DNA from: Sphingopyxis macrogoltabida
GTDB taxonomy: Bacteria > Pseudomonadota > Alphaproteobacteria > Sphingomonadales > Sphingomonadaceae
NCBI GenBank assembly: GCA_003241685.1
Contig: QFPJ01000004.1
Span: forward strand, 1 to 64,000
Length of the DNA: 64,000 nucleotides
Direction: 5' to 3'
In this document: positions 1 through 8,548 of the stretch, piece after piece
Layout: every line of letters begins with the position of its first letter
Numbering within the stretch: position 1 is the stretch's first letter
Translations under genes and position numbers: made by a program
Notes under the pieces: generated by a model
The model's input: only the letters and a program-made list of their open reading frames with translations
Told to the model about the DNA's origin: nothing
The model's database searches: none

Positions 1-96
1 CTCAAAACGCCGCACAAACAGGCCGGACATATGAAAGCAACCGATCAAAGCCATCACGACCACAAAGCCCTTGCCAAAGGGGGCGTCCACATATGA
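1..96 (+). CDS. C-terminal tail of an unidentified protein (partial)
   Basis: Reading frame 1 is open from the window edge to a TGA at 94-96, giving about 31 residues rich in His and Lys. In sphingomonads a class A penicillin-binding protein gene often precedes prfB, so it could be the end of mrcA, but nothing in these residues identifies it. Frame 2 stops early, so this is the best candidate for a gene running into prfB. It may instead be non-coding leader. Confidence 0.3.
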   Translation, partial: LKTPHKQAGHMKATDQSHHDHKALAKGGVHI

Positions 97-111
97 ATCA
101 GGAGCAAAGAC

Positions 112-1239
112 ATGCGCGCCGAAGCGCAGGCCCATATCGATACGATCAATGCCGCCCTCGCGCTGCTGCGCCGCTTTCTCGACTGGGATCGCGCGGTGCG
201 GCGGCTCGACGAGCTGAATGCCAAGGTCGAGGACCCGACGCTGTGGGACAATCCCAAGGCGGCGCAGGAGGTGATGCGCGAACGCCGCCGTCTGGACGAG
301 GCGATCACCGCGACCCGCGCGATCGAACAGGAGATGGCGGACACCGCCGAACTGATCGAGCTGGCCGAGATGGAGGGCGACGAAGCGCTGGTCGACGATG
401 CCGTCGCCAGCCTCGCCGTGCTGGCGGCCCGGGCCGAGGACGACAAGATCAAGGCGCTGCTGGCCGGCGAGGCCGACGGCAATGACGCCTATATCGAGGT
501 CCATGCCGGCGCCGGCGGCACCGAAAGCCAGGACTGGGCCGAAATGCTGCAGCGCATGTACAGCCGCTGGGCCGAAAAGCGCGGGCTGAAGGTCGAACTG
601 ATCGAATATCAGGCGGGCGAACAGGCGGGCATCAAGTCGGCGACGATGCTGGTGAAGGGCGAGAACGCCTATGGCTATGCCAAGACCGAAAGCGGCGTCC
701 ACCGCCTCGTCCGCATCTCGCCCTACGACAGTTCGGCGCGGCGCCACACCAGCTTTTCCAGCGTGTGGGTCTATCCGGTGATCGACGACGATATCCAGAT
801 CGAGATCAACGAAGGCGATCTGAAGATCGACACCTATCGCGCGTCGGGCGCGGGCGGTCAGCACGTCAACACGACCGATTCGGCGGTGCGCATCACGCAC
901 ATCCCGACCGGCATCGTCGTCGCGAGCCAGAACGACCGATCGCAGCACAAGAACCGCGCAACCGCGATGGGGATGCTGAAGGCGCGCATGTACGAGGCGG
1001 AGCTTCAGAAGCGCGAGGCGGCGGCGAGCGGCGAATATCAGGCGAAGACCGAGATCGGCTGGGGCCACCAGATCCGTTCCTATGTCCTGCAGCCCTATCA
1101 GCTGGTCAAGGATCTGCGCACCGGCGTGACCTCGACCGCGCCGCAGGACGTGCTCGACGGCGCGCTCGATCCCTTCATGGCGGCGGCGCTGTCGCAGAAG
1201 GTGACGGGCGAAAAGGTCGAGGTGGAGGATATCGACTGA
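112..1239 (+). CDS. prfB: Peptide chain release factor 2 (RF2)
   Basis: RF2 reads UGA and UAA stop codons in the ribosomal A site and triggers peptidyl-tRNA hydrolysis. The 375-residue protein carries the invariant GGQ loop (ASGAGGQHVNTT, near residue 247) and the recognition region VRISPYDSSARRHTSF, with SPY where E. coli has SPF. The N-terminus reads straight through LRRFLDWDRA, so the programmed +1 frameshift of many bacterial prfB genes is absent. The ATG at 112 follows an AGGAGC ribosome binding site. Its TGA overlaps the ATG of the next gene, implying translational coupling. Confidence 0.97.
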   Translation: MRAEAQAHIDTINAALALLRRFLDWDRAVRRLDELNAKVEDPTLWDNPKAAQEVMRERRRLDEAITATRAIEQEMADTAELIELAEMEGDEALVDDAVASLAVLAARAEDDKIKALLAGEADGNDAYIEVHAGAGGTESQDWAEMLQRMYSRWAEKRGLKVELIEYQAGEQAGIKSATMLVKGENAYGYAKTESGVHRLVRISPYDSSARRHTSFSSVWVYPVIDDDIQIEINEGDLKIDTYRASGAGGQHVNTTDSAVRITHIPTGIVVASQNDRSQHKNRATAMGMLKARMYEAELQKREAAASGEYQAKTEIGWGHQIRSYVLQPYQLVKDLRTGVTSTAPQDVLDGALDPFMAAALSQKVTGEKVEVEDID

Positions 1240-1967
1240 TGCGGCGTTGCGCGGCCCTGCTTGCCGCGCTGGCGGCGCTGCCGCTGCTCGGCGGCTGCGA
1301 CAAGGCGCCGTGGGAAGACGGCGACGACCGGATCGAAACGGCGCGCGAATTCCCGCCCGCCGACCGCCCCGTGGCGACGATCACATCGACCAAATGGTCG
1401 ACCGAGGAAGCGCGCGACCGCGTCAACGAGGCCGATGATGTAATGGATTCGGCCGACGTCCGCCCCGGCATGACGGTGGCCGACATTGGTGCGGGCGACG
1501 GTTACTACACGATCCGCCTTGCGCCGCGCGTCGGCGTATCGGGCCGCGTGCTGGCGCAGGACATCCAGCCCGAGGTAATCGAGCGGCTGGCCGACCGCGT
1601 GGCGCGCGAGCGGCTCGACAATGTGTCGCTGAAACTGGGCGCGGTCGACGACCCGCGACTGCCCGCGGACAGTTTCGACCGCGTGTTCATGGTCCATATG
1701 TATCACGAGATCGGCGAACCCTATGCCTTTCTCTGGCGCCTGCGCCCCGCGCTGCGCGCCGGGGGACAGGTGATCGTCGTCGACGGCGACCGCCCGGTGG
1801 CCCAGCATGGCACGCCGTTCCGCCTGCTCGTCTGCGAGTTCGAGGCGGTCGGCTACAAGCTTGTCTCCTATGACGACAAGCAGCATGCCGGCGGCTATCT
1901 CGCGCGCTTCGTCCCCGATGGCAAACGCCCCGAGCCGGGCGCGATCACGGTTTGCAAAAATCCCTGA
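1239..1967 (+). CDS. Predicted lipoprotein with class I SAM-methyltransferase fold
   Basis: The 242-residue product begins with a short hydrophobic signal ending in the lipobox LLGGC, so it should be lipidated and leave the cytoplasm. After residue 70 it has a Rossmann methyltransferase core: motif I VADIGAGDGYYTIRL, an acidic residue after the second strand (AQDIQPE), and a post-III region GGQVIVVDGD. The substrate is unknown. The start overlaps the prfB stop (ATGA). A periplasmic SAM-methyltransferase fold is odd because SAM is cytoplasmic; similar proteins are commonly annotated as predicted methyltransferases without known activity. Confidence 0.85.
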   Translation: MRRCAALLAALAALPLLGGCDKAPWEDGDDRIETAREFPPADRPVATITSTKWSTEEARDRVNEADDVMDSADVRPGMTVADIGAGDGYYTIRLAPRVGVSGRVLAQDIQPEVIERLADRVARERLDNVSLKLGAVDDPRLPADSFDRVFMVHMYHEIGEPYAFLWRLRPALRAGGQVIVVDGDRPVAQHGTPFRLLVCEFEAVGYKLVSYDDKQHAGGYLARFVPDGKRPEPGAITVCKNP

Positions 1968-2000
1968 TCGATGCTTCCCGTCGCGGCGCGAATGGGAGGA

Positions 2001-2366
2001 TCAGTAAGTAAGCAACTGATCGCCGGCACCGGCTTCGGACAGGAAGCTGACCAGTCCGCCGGTGCGGACCTGCGGCACCAGTTCGCTGGCGGTCATGCCC
2101 GCCAGCGCCAGCCCCGACTGGCAGACGATCAGGCGGACATCCATCGCCATCGCCTCGGCAACCAGCGACACCAGATCGGGCTGCCCCGCCGCGCGGCGCG
2201 CGGCGTCGCCGCCGAAGGATACCGGCGCGCGCAGCAGGGCCGCCGCCTCGCCCTGCAGGAAAATCCGCGCCGTGTGGCCGAGCGCGGCAGTGGCGGCGGC
2301 CGTTTCCAACGCGGCATAGAAGCGTCCGCCGTCCGCCGACGCGACGATGATGTTCAGCCCCGGCAT
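2001..2366 (-). CDS. DsrE/DsrF-like small protein
   Basis: The 121-residue protein starts MPGLNIIVASADGGRFYAAL and alternates beta strands and helices like DsrE/F family sulfur-relay proteins. It has a candidate cysteine in LIVCQSGLAL. The ATG at 2366 lies inside the end of the ThiF/MoeB-like gene (13-bp overlap); a GTG three codons upstream is also possible. Linkage to a sulfur-carrier adenylyltransferase fits a sulfur-handling role, but the exact partner is inference. Confidence 0.75.
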   Translation of the reverse strand: MPGLNIIVASADGGRFYAALETAAATAALGHTARIFLQGEAAALLRAPVSFGGDAARRAAGQPDLVSLVAEAMAMDVRLIVCQSGLALAGMTASELVPQVRTGGLVSFLSEAGAGDQLLTY

Positions 2367-3103
2367 ATCGGACACTCCGGCTCCTTCGGCACGGCGACCT
2401 CGCGCCAGCGCCGCGTCAGCATGTCGGTGATGACCAGCCGGCCGGCGAGCGGTTCGCCCCAGCCGGTCAGTGCGCGCACCGCCTCCAGCGCCGCCATCGT
2501 GCCGACCATGCCCGCCAGCGCGCCCATGACGCCGGCTTCGGCGCAATTGATGCCGGGGCGGTCGGGGTCGTCGCCGACCAGACAGGCATAGCAGGGTGCG
2601 TCCGCGCGCCAGCCTTCATAGAGCGCGAGCTGTCCCTCGAACGCGCCGATCGCCGCGCTGAGCAGCGGAACATGGCGTGCGACCGATGCGCGGTTGACTG
2701 CAAGCCGCGTCGGGAAATTGTCGCAGCCGTCGAGGATCAGGCTCGCGCCGGCGAGTAAATCTTCGGCATTGGTGGAGTCCAGCCTGATCCGCCGTGCCAC
2801 GACGGCGACATGCGGATTGATCCGTCTGGCCGCCGCGGCCGCGACGTCGGCCTTGGCGTTTCCGACATCGGCATCGCTGAACAGCGGCTGGCGATGCAGA
2901 TTGCTCGTCTCGACGACATCATCGTCGATGATCGTCAGCTGTCCGATCCCCGCCGCTGCCAGATAGGTGATCGCCGGACAGCCGATCCCGCCCGCGCCGA
3001 TGACGGCGACATGGCTCTGCTTCAGCCTCGCCTGACCCGCGCCGCCGAACTGCGGCAGGATGATCTGGCGGGCGTAGCGGTCGAGTTCGGCGCCGGAGAG
3101 CAA
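2354..3103 (-). CDS. moeB: ThiF/MoeB-family sulfur-carrier adenylyltransferase
   Basis: This E1-like enzyme adenylates the C-terminal glycine of a ubiquitin-like sulfur carrier (MoaD or ThiS). The 249-residue sequence has the nucleotide loop VIGAGGIGCPA (about residues 34-44), the TIIDDDVVETSNLHRQ segment that binds ATP, and two CxxC zinc pairs (CYACLV and C-terminal CPICRG). The start must be TTG at 3103: the next codon upstream in this frame is the TAA of dut. MoeB versus ThiF cannot be separated here because no partner gene is adjacent. Confidence 0.9.
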   Translation of the reverse strand: MLSGAELDRYARQIILPQFGGAGQARLKQSHVAVIGAGGIGCPAITYLAAAGIGQLTIIDDDVVETSNLHRQPLFSDADVGNAKADVAAAAARRINPHVAVVARRIRLDSTNAEDLLAGASLILDGCDNFPTRLAVNRASVARHVPLLSAAIGAFEGQLALYEGWRADAPCYACLVGDDPDRPGINCAEAGVMGALAGMVGTMAALEAVRALTGWGEPLAGRLVITDMLTRRWREVAVPKEPECPICRG

Positions 3104-3634
3104 TTATTCGCCCGGCCGCCGCAGCCTGATCGCCGACAGCGATGCGACCCCTTCGGGCTCCGCATCGTCGACGGGCTCGCTCGTCACCCCGGTCGACCCG
3201 AACCCGCCCGCGCCGCGCTCGGTTTCGTCCAGCGTGTCGACCTCGGCAAAGGTCGCGTGCTGGACGGGGGCGGGGACGAGCTGGGCGATGCGGTCGCCGC
3301 GCGCGATCTCGAAATTGTCCTCCGACAGATTGGCCAGGATCACCTTCACCTCGCCGCGATAGTCGCTGTCGATCGTGCCCGGCGTGTTGAGGCAGGTGAT
3401 GCCGTGCTTCAGCGCCAGGCCCGATCGCGGCCGCACCTGCACCTCATAGCCCGGCGGGATCGCCATCGCGAAGCCGGTCGCCACCGCATGGCGGGTTCCG
3501 GGGCGCAGCGTCAGCGTTTCCGCCGCGACGACATCCATCCCGGCCGCGCCCGCGCTGGCATAGGCGGGCAGGGGCAGGCCGCCGCCGTTGGGCAGGCGCT
3601 GAATGGCGATTTCAATCTCCGGCAAGGGGTGCAC
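3104..3634 (-). CDS. dut: Deoxyuridine 5'-triphosphate nucleotidohydrolase (dUTPase)
   Basis: It hydrolyses dUTP to dUMP and diphosphate, keeping uracil out of DNA and supplying thymidylate synthesis. All five trimeric dUTPase motifs are present in order: AGMDVVA, RPRSGLA, NTPGTIDSDYRGEV, RGDRIAQLV and RGAGGFGSTG. The 176 residues include about 25 beyond motif V, slightly more than usual. The start is GTG at 3634, which overlaps the end of coaBC by 23 bp, so the two are probably co-translated. Confidence 0.95.
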   Translation of the reverse strand: MHPLPEIEIAIQRLPNGGGLPLPAYASAGAAGMDVVAAETLTLRPGTRHAVATGFAMAIPPGYEVQVRPRSGLALKHGITCLNTPGTIDSDYRGEVKVILANLSEDNFEIARGDRIAQLVPAPVQHATFAEVDTLDETERGAGGFGSTGVTSEPVDDAEPEGVASLSAIRLRRPGE

Positions 3635-4874
3635 GGCGGTTCAGCTCCTCTGCGATACGATCCATCAATTTGCGCGCCACCGCCTGTTTCGGCTGGCGCT
3701 CCCAGCTGTCGACACCGTCCTTGCTGACGATATGGACGCGGTTCGTCTCGCCGCCCATTGGGTCCGCGGCAACGTCGTTGGCGACGATCCAGTCGCATCC
3801 CTTGCGCGCCAGCTTGGCCTCGGCATGCGCGATGACGTCGTTGGTCTCGGCGGCAAAGCCGATCAGCAGCGGGGGACGCTGCGGGCTTTTCGCGACGCCG
3901 GCCAATATGTCGGGATTTTCGGCAAGCGCGAGCGGCGGGACCTGTCCGCTGCCGTCCTTCTTGATCTTTTGCGCGGACGTATCGGCCGCGCGCCAGTCGG
4001 CGACGGCAGCGACCATGATCGCCGCATCGACGGGCAGGCCGGCCTCGACCTCCGCCGCCATCTCGCGCGCGGTCTCGACATCGACGCGGATGACGCCGGG
4101 CGGCGTCGGCAAGGGGACCGGCCCGGCGATCAACAGCACCTCGGCGCCGGCTTCGGCCGCGGCGGCGGCGATCGCAAAGCCCTGGCGGCCGCTCGAGCGG
4201 TTCGCGATGTAGCGCACCGGATCGATGGGCTCGTGCGTCGGACCGGCGGTGATCAGGATACGGCGCCCGTGCAGCGGACGGTGGTTGGCCGGCGCGAAAT
4301 CGGGCTGGCCGAGAAGCGGCGACGATGCCGGCGCGGCGGCCAGCGCCGCCTCGATCGCCTCCAGGATCGCCTGCGGTTCGGGAAGGCGTCCCGGCCCATA
4401 TTCGCCGCACGCCATCTCGCCCTCGTCGGGCGCCATGACAGTGACGCCGTCGGCCTTCAGCGTGGCGACATTGCGCCGGGTCGCCGGGTGCAGCCACATG
4501 CGGACGTTCATCGCGGGCGCGGCAAGCACCGGCTTGTCGGTCGCGAGGAGCAGCGTGGTGGCCAGGTCGTCGGCGATCCCCGCCGCCATGCCGGCAAGCA
4601 GATCGGCGGTCGCGGGCGCGACGACGACCAGATCGGCCTCGCGGCTGAGCTGGATATGTCCCATCTCGACCTCGTCCTTCAGGTCGAACAGGTCGGTGTA
4701 GACCTTGTTCTCCGACAAGGCGGCGAGCGTCAGCGGCGTGACGAACTGCGCGCCCGCCCGCGTCAGGACGCAGCGCACGACATGGCCCGACTTACGCAGC
4801 AGACGGACGAGTTCGATGCTCTTGTACGCGGCGATGCCGCCACCGATGATGAGCAGGATTCGGGGTGCGGTCAT
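3612..4874 (-). CDS. coaBC: Bifunctional phosphopantothenoylcysteine decarboxylase / phosphopantothenate-cysteine ligase
   Basis: CoaBC makes 4'-phosphopantetheine in coenzyme A synthesis. The N-terminal half is the flavin-dependent decarboxylase (IGGGIAAYKSIELVR, then PAMNVRMW and GEMACGEYGPGRL). The C-terminal half is the CTP-dependent ligase (ITAGPTHEPIDPVRYI, NRSSGRQGF, then GFAAET and IVANDV). Length 420 residues is normal for the fused enzyme. The gene sits between ubiB and dut, a common alphaproteobacterial order. Confidence 0.96.
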   Translation of the reverse strand: MTAPRILLIIGGGIAAYKSIELVRLLRKSGHVVRCVLTRAGAQFVTPLTLAALSENKVYTDLFDLKDEVEMGHIQLSREADLVVVAPATADLLAGMAAGIADDLATTLLLATDKPVLAAPAMNVRMWLHPATRRNVATLKADGVTVMAPDEGEMACGEYGPGRLPEPQAILEAIEAALAAAPASSPLLGQPDFAPANHRPLHGRRILITAGPTHEPIDPVRYIANRSSGRQGFAIAAAAAEAGAEVLLIAGPVPLPTPPGVIRVDVETAREMAAEVEAGLPVDAAIMVAAVADWRAADTSAQKIKKDGSGQVPPLALAENPDILAGVAKSPQRPPLLIGFAAETNDVIAHAEAKLARKGCDWIVANDVAADPMGGETNRVHIVSKDGVDSWERQPKQAVARKLMDRIAEELNRRAPLAGD

Positions 4875-4878
4875 GCGG

Positions 4879-6423
4879 CTAACCTAGCCAGTTGAGCACC
4901 GCTGCACCAGCCGCCGCGCTCACAAGCGCGGTCAGCGCATAGCGCCACCACATGCGCCGTTCGCCCCGCTCCCACATAAGCGGGATTTCGGGCAGCGGCG
5001 GCGCGGGCGGCGCGGCGCCCTTCTTCGGCAATTGCTCGTCGAGCCGGCGGATGATGTCGGGGATCAGCGCCAGCGTCTTGCCCTGTTCGCGCAGCCCGTC
5101 GGCCAGCGCCGCCTCCGGCCCCAGTTCGTCGCGGATCCAGTTGCGCACGAACGGCCCCGACACGTCCCACATGTTGATCGCGGGGTTCAGCATCGTCGCG
5201 ACGCCTTCGACCATCACCATCGTCTTTTGCAGCAGCAGCAGGTGCGGCTGCGTCTGCATGTCGAAATCGCGCGTGATCGCGAACAGCCCGTCGAGCATCT
5301 GGCCCACCGACAATTCGCTGACCGGCTTGCCGCGCATCGGCTCGCCGACCGCGCGCAGCGCCGTCGCGAATTCCTCGACATTGTGATAGTCGGGGACATA
5401 TTGCGCCTCGAAATGAATCTCGGCGACGCGGCGGTAATTGCCCGTAGTCAGGCCATAGAGGATCTCGGCAAGCCAGTAGCGCGCCTGGCGGTTGATCCGC
5501 CCCATGATGCCGAAATCGACCGCCGCGATCGTCCCGTCGGCCTTCACGAACAGATTGCCCTGATGCATGTCGGCGTGGAAATAGCCCTCGGCGATCGCCT
5601 GCCGCAGAAACGCATGCACCAGATTGGTCGCCAGCGCCTCCATATCGTGGCCGGCGGCGATCAGTTCGTCGCGGCGCGAAATCTTGATGCCGTCGATCCA
5701 GCTCATCGTCATCACGCGCGATGCGGTGCGGTCCCAATCGATCGCGGGCACCTCATAGGTCGGCACCGCCGCCATCGCATCGTGCAGTTCGGACGCCGAC
5801 GCCGCCTCGCGCCGGAGGTCCAACTCGCGCAGCGTCCAGCGGCGGAAATTGGCGATCACCTGCCGCGGGCGCAGGCGCGTCGCCTCGCCGCCCAGCGCCT
5901 CCAGATGCGCGGCCGCCCATTCATAGGTTTCGATGTCGCGCGCGAACTGCTTGTCGATGCCGGGGCGGCGAACCTTGACCGCGACCTGCCGTCCGTCGGT
6001 CGTGACCGCGCGGTGCACCTGCGCGATCGAGGCCGAGCCGACGGGGTCGCGATCGAATTCGGAATAGAGGCTTTCGAGCGGAATCTCGAACACCGCCTCG
6101 ATTTCGGCGCGGATGCGGTCGAACGCGACGGGGGCGAGCGCGTCTTGCAGCGTCAGCAGATTGCGCGCGGCCTCCTCACCGACCAGATCGGGGCGTGTCG
6201 CGAGCGTCTGTCCCAGCTTGACCGCCGCCGGTCCGATCGCCTGGAAAGCCGCCGCATAATCGGGAATCGCCGGCTGGATCGTGCCCAGCCGGGCGATGCG
6301 GCACAGCCGCTTGACCCCCGGCGGGGTCTGCGGCGCGCCCTCGATCCCGCGCAGCGCCCCGTGGCGCGCCAGAATGCGGCCCCACTTCAGCAGGCGCAGG
6401 ATATGGGTGACGGGCCGGGTCAA
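4879..6423 (-). CDS. ubiB: UbiB family atypical kinase/ATPase for ubiquinone biosynthesis
   Basis: UbiB proteins are membrane-anchored ATPases needed for ubiquinone assembly. The 514-residue product has the family KxGQ segment (AAVKLGQTLATR), the ExxQVH-like stretch ASIAQVHRAV, a VAVKVRRPG lysine loop, the HADMHQGNLFV catalytic segment, AAVDFGIMG as the DFG equivalent, and a C-terminal hydrophobic anchor (about residues 490-512). The best start is TTG at 6423, preceded by GAGGGG at good spacing. It lies downstream of ubiE with a repeat between. Confidence 0.93.
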   Translation of the reverse strand: MTRPVTHILRLLKWGRILARHGALRGIEGAPQTPPGVKRLCRIARLGTIQPAIPDYAAAFQAIGPAAVKLGQTLATRPDLVGEEAARNLLTLQDALAPVAFDRIRAEIEAVFEIPLESLYSEFDRDPVGSASIAQVHRAVTTDGRQVAVKVRRPGIDKQFARDIETYEWAAAHLEALGGEATRLRPRQVIANFRRWTLRELDLRREAASASELHDAMAAVPTYEVPAIDWDRTASRVMTMSWIDGIKISRRDELIAAGHDMEALATNLVHAFLRQAIAEGYFHADMHQGNLFVKADGTIAAVDFGIMGRINRQARYWLAEILYGLTTGNYRRVAEIHFEAQYVPDYHNVEEFATALRAVGEPMRGKPVSELSVGQMLDGLFAITRDFDMQTQPHLLLLQKTMVMVEGVATMLNPAINMWDVSGPFVRNWIRDELGPEAALADGLREQGKTLALIPDIIRRLDEQLPKKGAAPPAPPLPEIPLMWERGERRMWWRYALTALVSAAAGAAVLNWLG

Positions 6424-6440
6424 GCCACGCCCCTCGCGCT

Positions 6441-6494
6441 GCGACGAGCGAGCAGGCTGGCAAGTCTCGCTGACCCTCCCGCACGCGGGAGGGG
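6441..6494. repeat. Dispersed intergenic repeat, copy 1
   Basis: This 54-bp element between ubiE and ubiB ends in a hairpin with 9-bp arms (CCCTCCCGC / GCGGGAGGG). A closely similar copy lies at 8255-8308 in the same order: a GCGAC...CGAGCAAGCT-like leader, AAGTCTCGCTG, then the hairpin. Two copies within 2 kb point to a REP-like family. Confidence 0.75.
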
Positions 6495-6511
6495 ACAGGA
6501 ACGATGCTTTC

Positions 6512-7249
6512 TCACGCCTTCCACCCGCTATGGATTGCGACCAAGCCGCCCATGATCGGCTCGACCTTGACGCTGGTGAAGCCGGCGTCGCGGATCATCG
6601 CGGCGAATTTCGGCATCGGCGGAAAGCGGCGGATCGATTCGATCAGGTAGCGATAGCTGTCCTCGTCATCGGCGATCAGCTTGCCCAGCTTCGGCACCAG
6701 ATGGTGCGAATAGGCGTCATAGGCCTGTGCGAAACCCGGCCATTCATTGGTCGAAAATTCCAGGCAGAAGAAGCGCCCGCCATAGCGCAGCACGCGGTGC
6801 GCTTCGGCCAGGGCGGCCGGAATATCGGTCACGTTGCGGATACCGAAGGCGATCGTATAGGCATCGAAGAACTGGTCCGGAAAGCTCAGCTTTTCGGCGT
6901 TCTGTTCGGACCAGACAAGGCTGTCGACGCCGCGATCGGCCGCGCGGTCCATGCCGACGCCCAGCATGTCCGGGTTGATGTCAGCGACGGTGATGCTGGC
7001 GCCCGACGGCTCCATGCGGAAGGCGATGTCGCCGGTGCCGCCCGCCATGTCGAGGATCGCCTCGCCGCTGCGGGGTTTCACGCGGCGCACGAAACGGTCC
7101 TTCCACAGCCGGTGAAGCCCGCCCGACATCGCGTCGTTCATGATGTCATATTTGCGTGCGACGCGGCTGAACACTTCGCCGACCATGGCGGTCTTCGCGC
7201 CTGCGGGGACCTGTTCATAGCCGAAGCTGACGGTTTCGGGAGTGGCCAT
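6512..7249 (-). CDS. ubiE: Ubiquinone/menaquinone biosynthesis C-methyltransferase UbiE
   Basis: UbiE transfers a methyl group from SAM to the quinone ring intermediate. The 245-residue protein shows motif I AILDMAGGTGDIAFRM and the family signatures FDAYTIAFGIRNVTDI and RVLRYGGRFFCLEFS. A longer frame extends to 7525, but homologues start near MATPETVSFGYEQ, so the ATG at 7249 is preferred. The extra upstream residues overlap divergent mutM. UbiE and UbiB act in the same pathway. Confidence 0.95.
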   Translation of the reverse strand: MATPETVSFGYEQVPAGAKTAMVGEVFSRVARKYDIMNDAMSGGLHRLWKDRFVRRVKPRSGEAILDMAGGTGDIAFRMEPSGASITVADINPDMLGVGMDRAADRGVDSLVWSEQNAEKLSFPDQFFDAYTIAFGIRNVTDIPAALAEAHRVLRYGGRFFCLEFSTNEWPGFAQAYDAYSHHLVPKLGKLIADDEDSYRYLIESIRRFPPMPKFAAMIRDAGFTSVKVEPIMGGLVAIHSGWKA

Positions 7250-7343
7250 GGATCGTGCGCCTTTGCGGGGGAGATTATTCGGTCTGAAGCGCCTTAGCGG
7301 GGCCTTGCCGCCCGCGCAAATGGCGCGTAGCGGCAATGGCCTG

Positions 7344-8156
7344 ATGCCCGAACTTCCCGAAGTCGAAACCACCGTTCGCGGTCTCGCGCCTTTCCTCGAA
7401 GGACAGCGCCTGGTGACCGTGTCCACCTTTCGCGCCGACCTTCGGCGCCCCTTTCCCGTCGATCTGGCGCAGCGGCTGACCGGGGCGACGGTCACGACCC
7501 TGTCGCGCCGCGCCAAATATGGCATCGTGTCGACCGACCGCGACGATCATATGATCTTTCACCTTGGCATGTCGGGGCGCTGGCGGACCGAGGGGGGCGA
7601 CGCGGGAAAGCATGACCATCTGCTGCTCGAAACCGGCGCGGGGCACCGGCTGTTCCTGCACGATCCCCGGCGATTCGGGTCGGTCGATCTGGTAACCGGC
7701 GATCCGCTGGCCGCGTTCCCGGCGTTCGTCACGCTGGGGCCGGAGCCTTTGTCGGAAGCCTTCGACGCGCGTTATCTGGCCGCGGCGCTGGCCGGGCGCC
7801 GCGCGCCGATCAAGGCGATGCTGCTCGACCAGACGGTCGTCGCGGGGCTCGGCAACATCTATGTGTGCGAGGCGCTCAACATGGCGCGCATTCACCCCGC
7901 CCGCCCGGCCGCCGACATATCCAGGGCAAAGCTTGCGCTGCTCGTTCCCGCGATCAAGGCGGTGCTGACATCGGCGATCGCCGCGGGCGGCTCGACGCTG
8001 CGCGATTTCCTCAGCCCTGACGGCGACCTTGGCTATTTCGCGAAGGACTGGCGGGTGTATGGCCGCGAAGGCGAAGCATGCGAATGCGGCGGGACCGTCG
8101 CCCGCATCGTGCAGTCGGGCCGCTCGACCTTCTTCTGCCCCAAATGCCAGCGCTGA
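7344..8156 (+). CDS. mutM: Formamidopyrimidine-DNA glycosylase (Fpg/MutM)
   Basis: This repair enzyme removes 8-oxoguanine and other oxidised purines and nicks the abasic site. The mature N-terminus MPELPEVETTVRG puts the catalytic proline at residue 2, so the start must be the ATG at 7344 and not the upstream in-frame starts. Also visible are the catalytic region HLGMSGRW, DPRRFGSVDL, and the C-terminal zinc finger CxC...CPKC near the end. At 270 residues it has typical length. It is transcribed divergently from ubiE. Confidence 0.96.
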   Translation: MPELPEVETTVRGLAPFLEGQRLVTVSTFRADLRRPFPVDLAQRLTGATVTTLSRRAKYGIVSTDRDDHMIFHLGMSGRWRTEGGDAGKHDHLLLETGAGHRLFLHDPRRFGSVDLVTGDPLAAFPAFVTLGPEPLSEAFDARYLAAALAGRRAPIKAMLLDQTVVAGLGNIYVCEALNMARIHPARPAADISRAKLALLVPAIKAVLTSAIAAGGSTLRDFLSPDGDLGYFAKDWRVYGREGEACECGGTVARIVQSGRSTFFCPKCQR

Positions 8157-8191
8157 CCGGAGGCGGGAGCAGGCGCTTTCGCTGTTCTTCA

Positions 8192-8308
8192 CCCCTCTCG
8201 CTTGCGGGAGGGGGGCGGGGGTCGGCCAGCGGCGGTGCGGATGCCCACCCCGATGCGACTAACGAGCAAGCTCGTAAGTCTCGCTGCCCCTCCCGCAAGC
8301 GGGAGGGG
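8192..8308. repeat. Intergenic repeat block, copy 2 plus an extra hairpin
   Basis: The gene-free stretch 8157-8548 between mutM and rpsT holds a hairpin at 8192-8213 (one mismatch in 10-bp arms) and, at 8255-8308, a second copy of the 6441-6494 element ending in CCCCTCCCGC AA GCGGGAGGGG. The rest (8309-8540) should contain the rpsT promoter; I see no ORF with coding character there. Confidence 0.7.
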
Positions 8309-8548
8309 AGGCTCTATGCGGCGTCCGCTCATCATCCCGAAAGCGAACCTTGCGGTCCAACTCTAGCTTGTCGGGCCGAAAATCATTGACCAAAGTGGCC
8401 TCGCTGGCTATGGGCGCACCCTTCGAGCAGGGTCCGGTCTTCCGGAACCGGCCGTATCCGGACATTGATTCGCCGCACCCGCGCGATTCGGCTGCTCCGC
8501 TTTCGGCTGTGCTCCGACCGTTGAACCGATTGGAAATTTGAGGAACTT

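Noticed and set aside
112..320. Programmed +1 frameshift in prfB
   Set aside because: The N-terminal region reads in one frame with no in-frame TGA, so the autoregulatory frameshift of other species is not needed.
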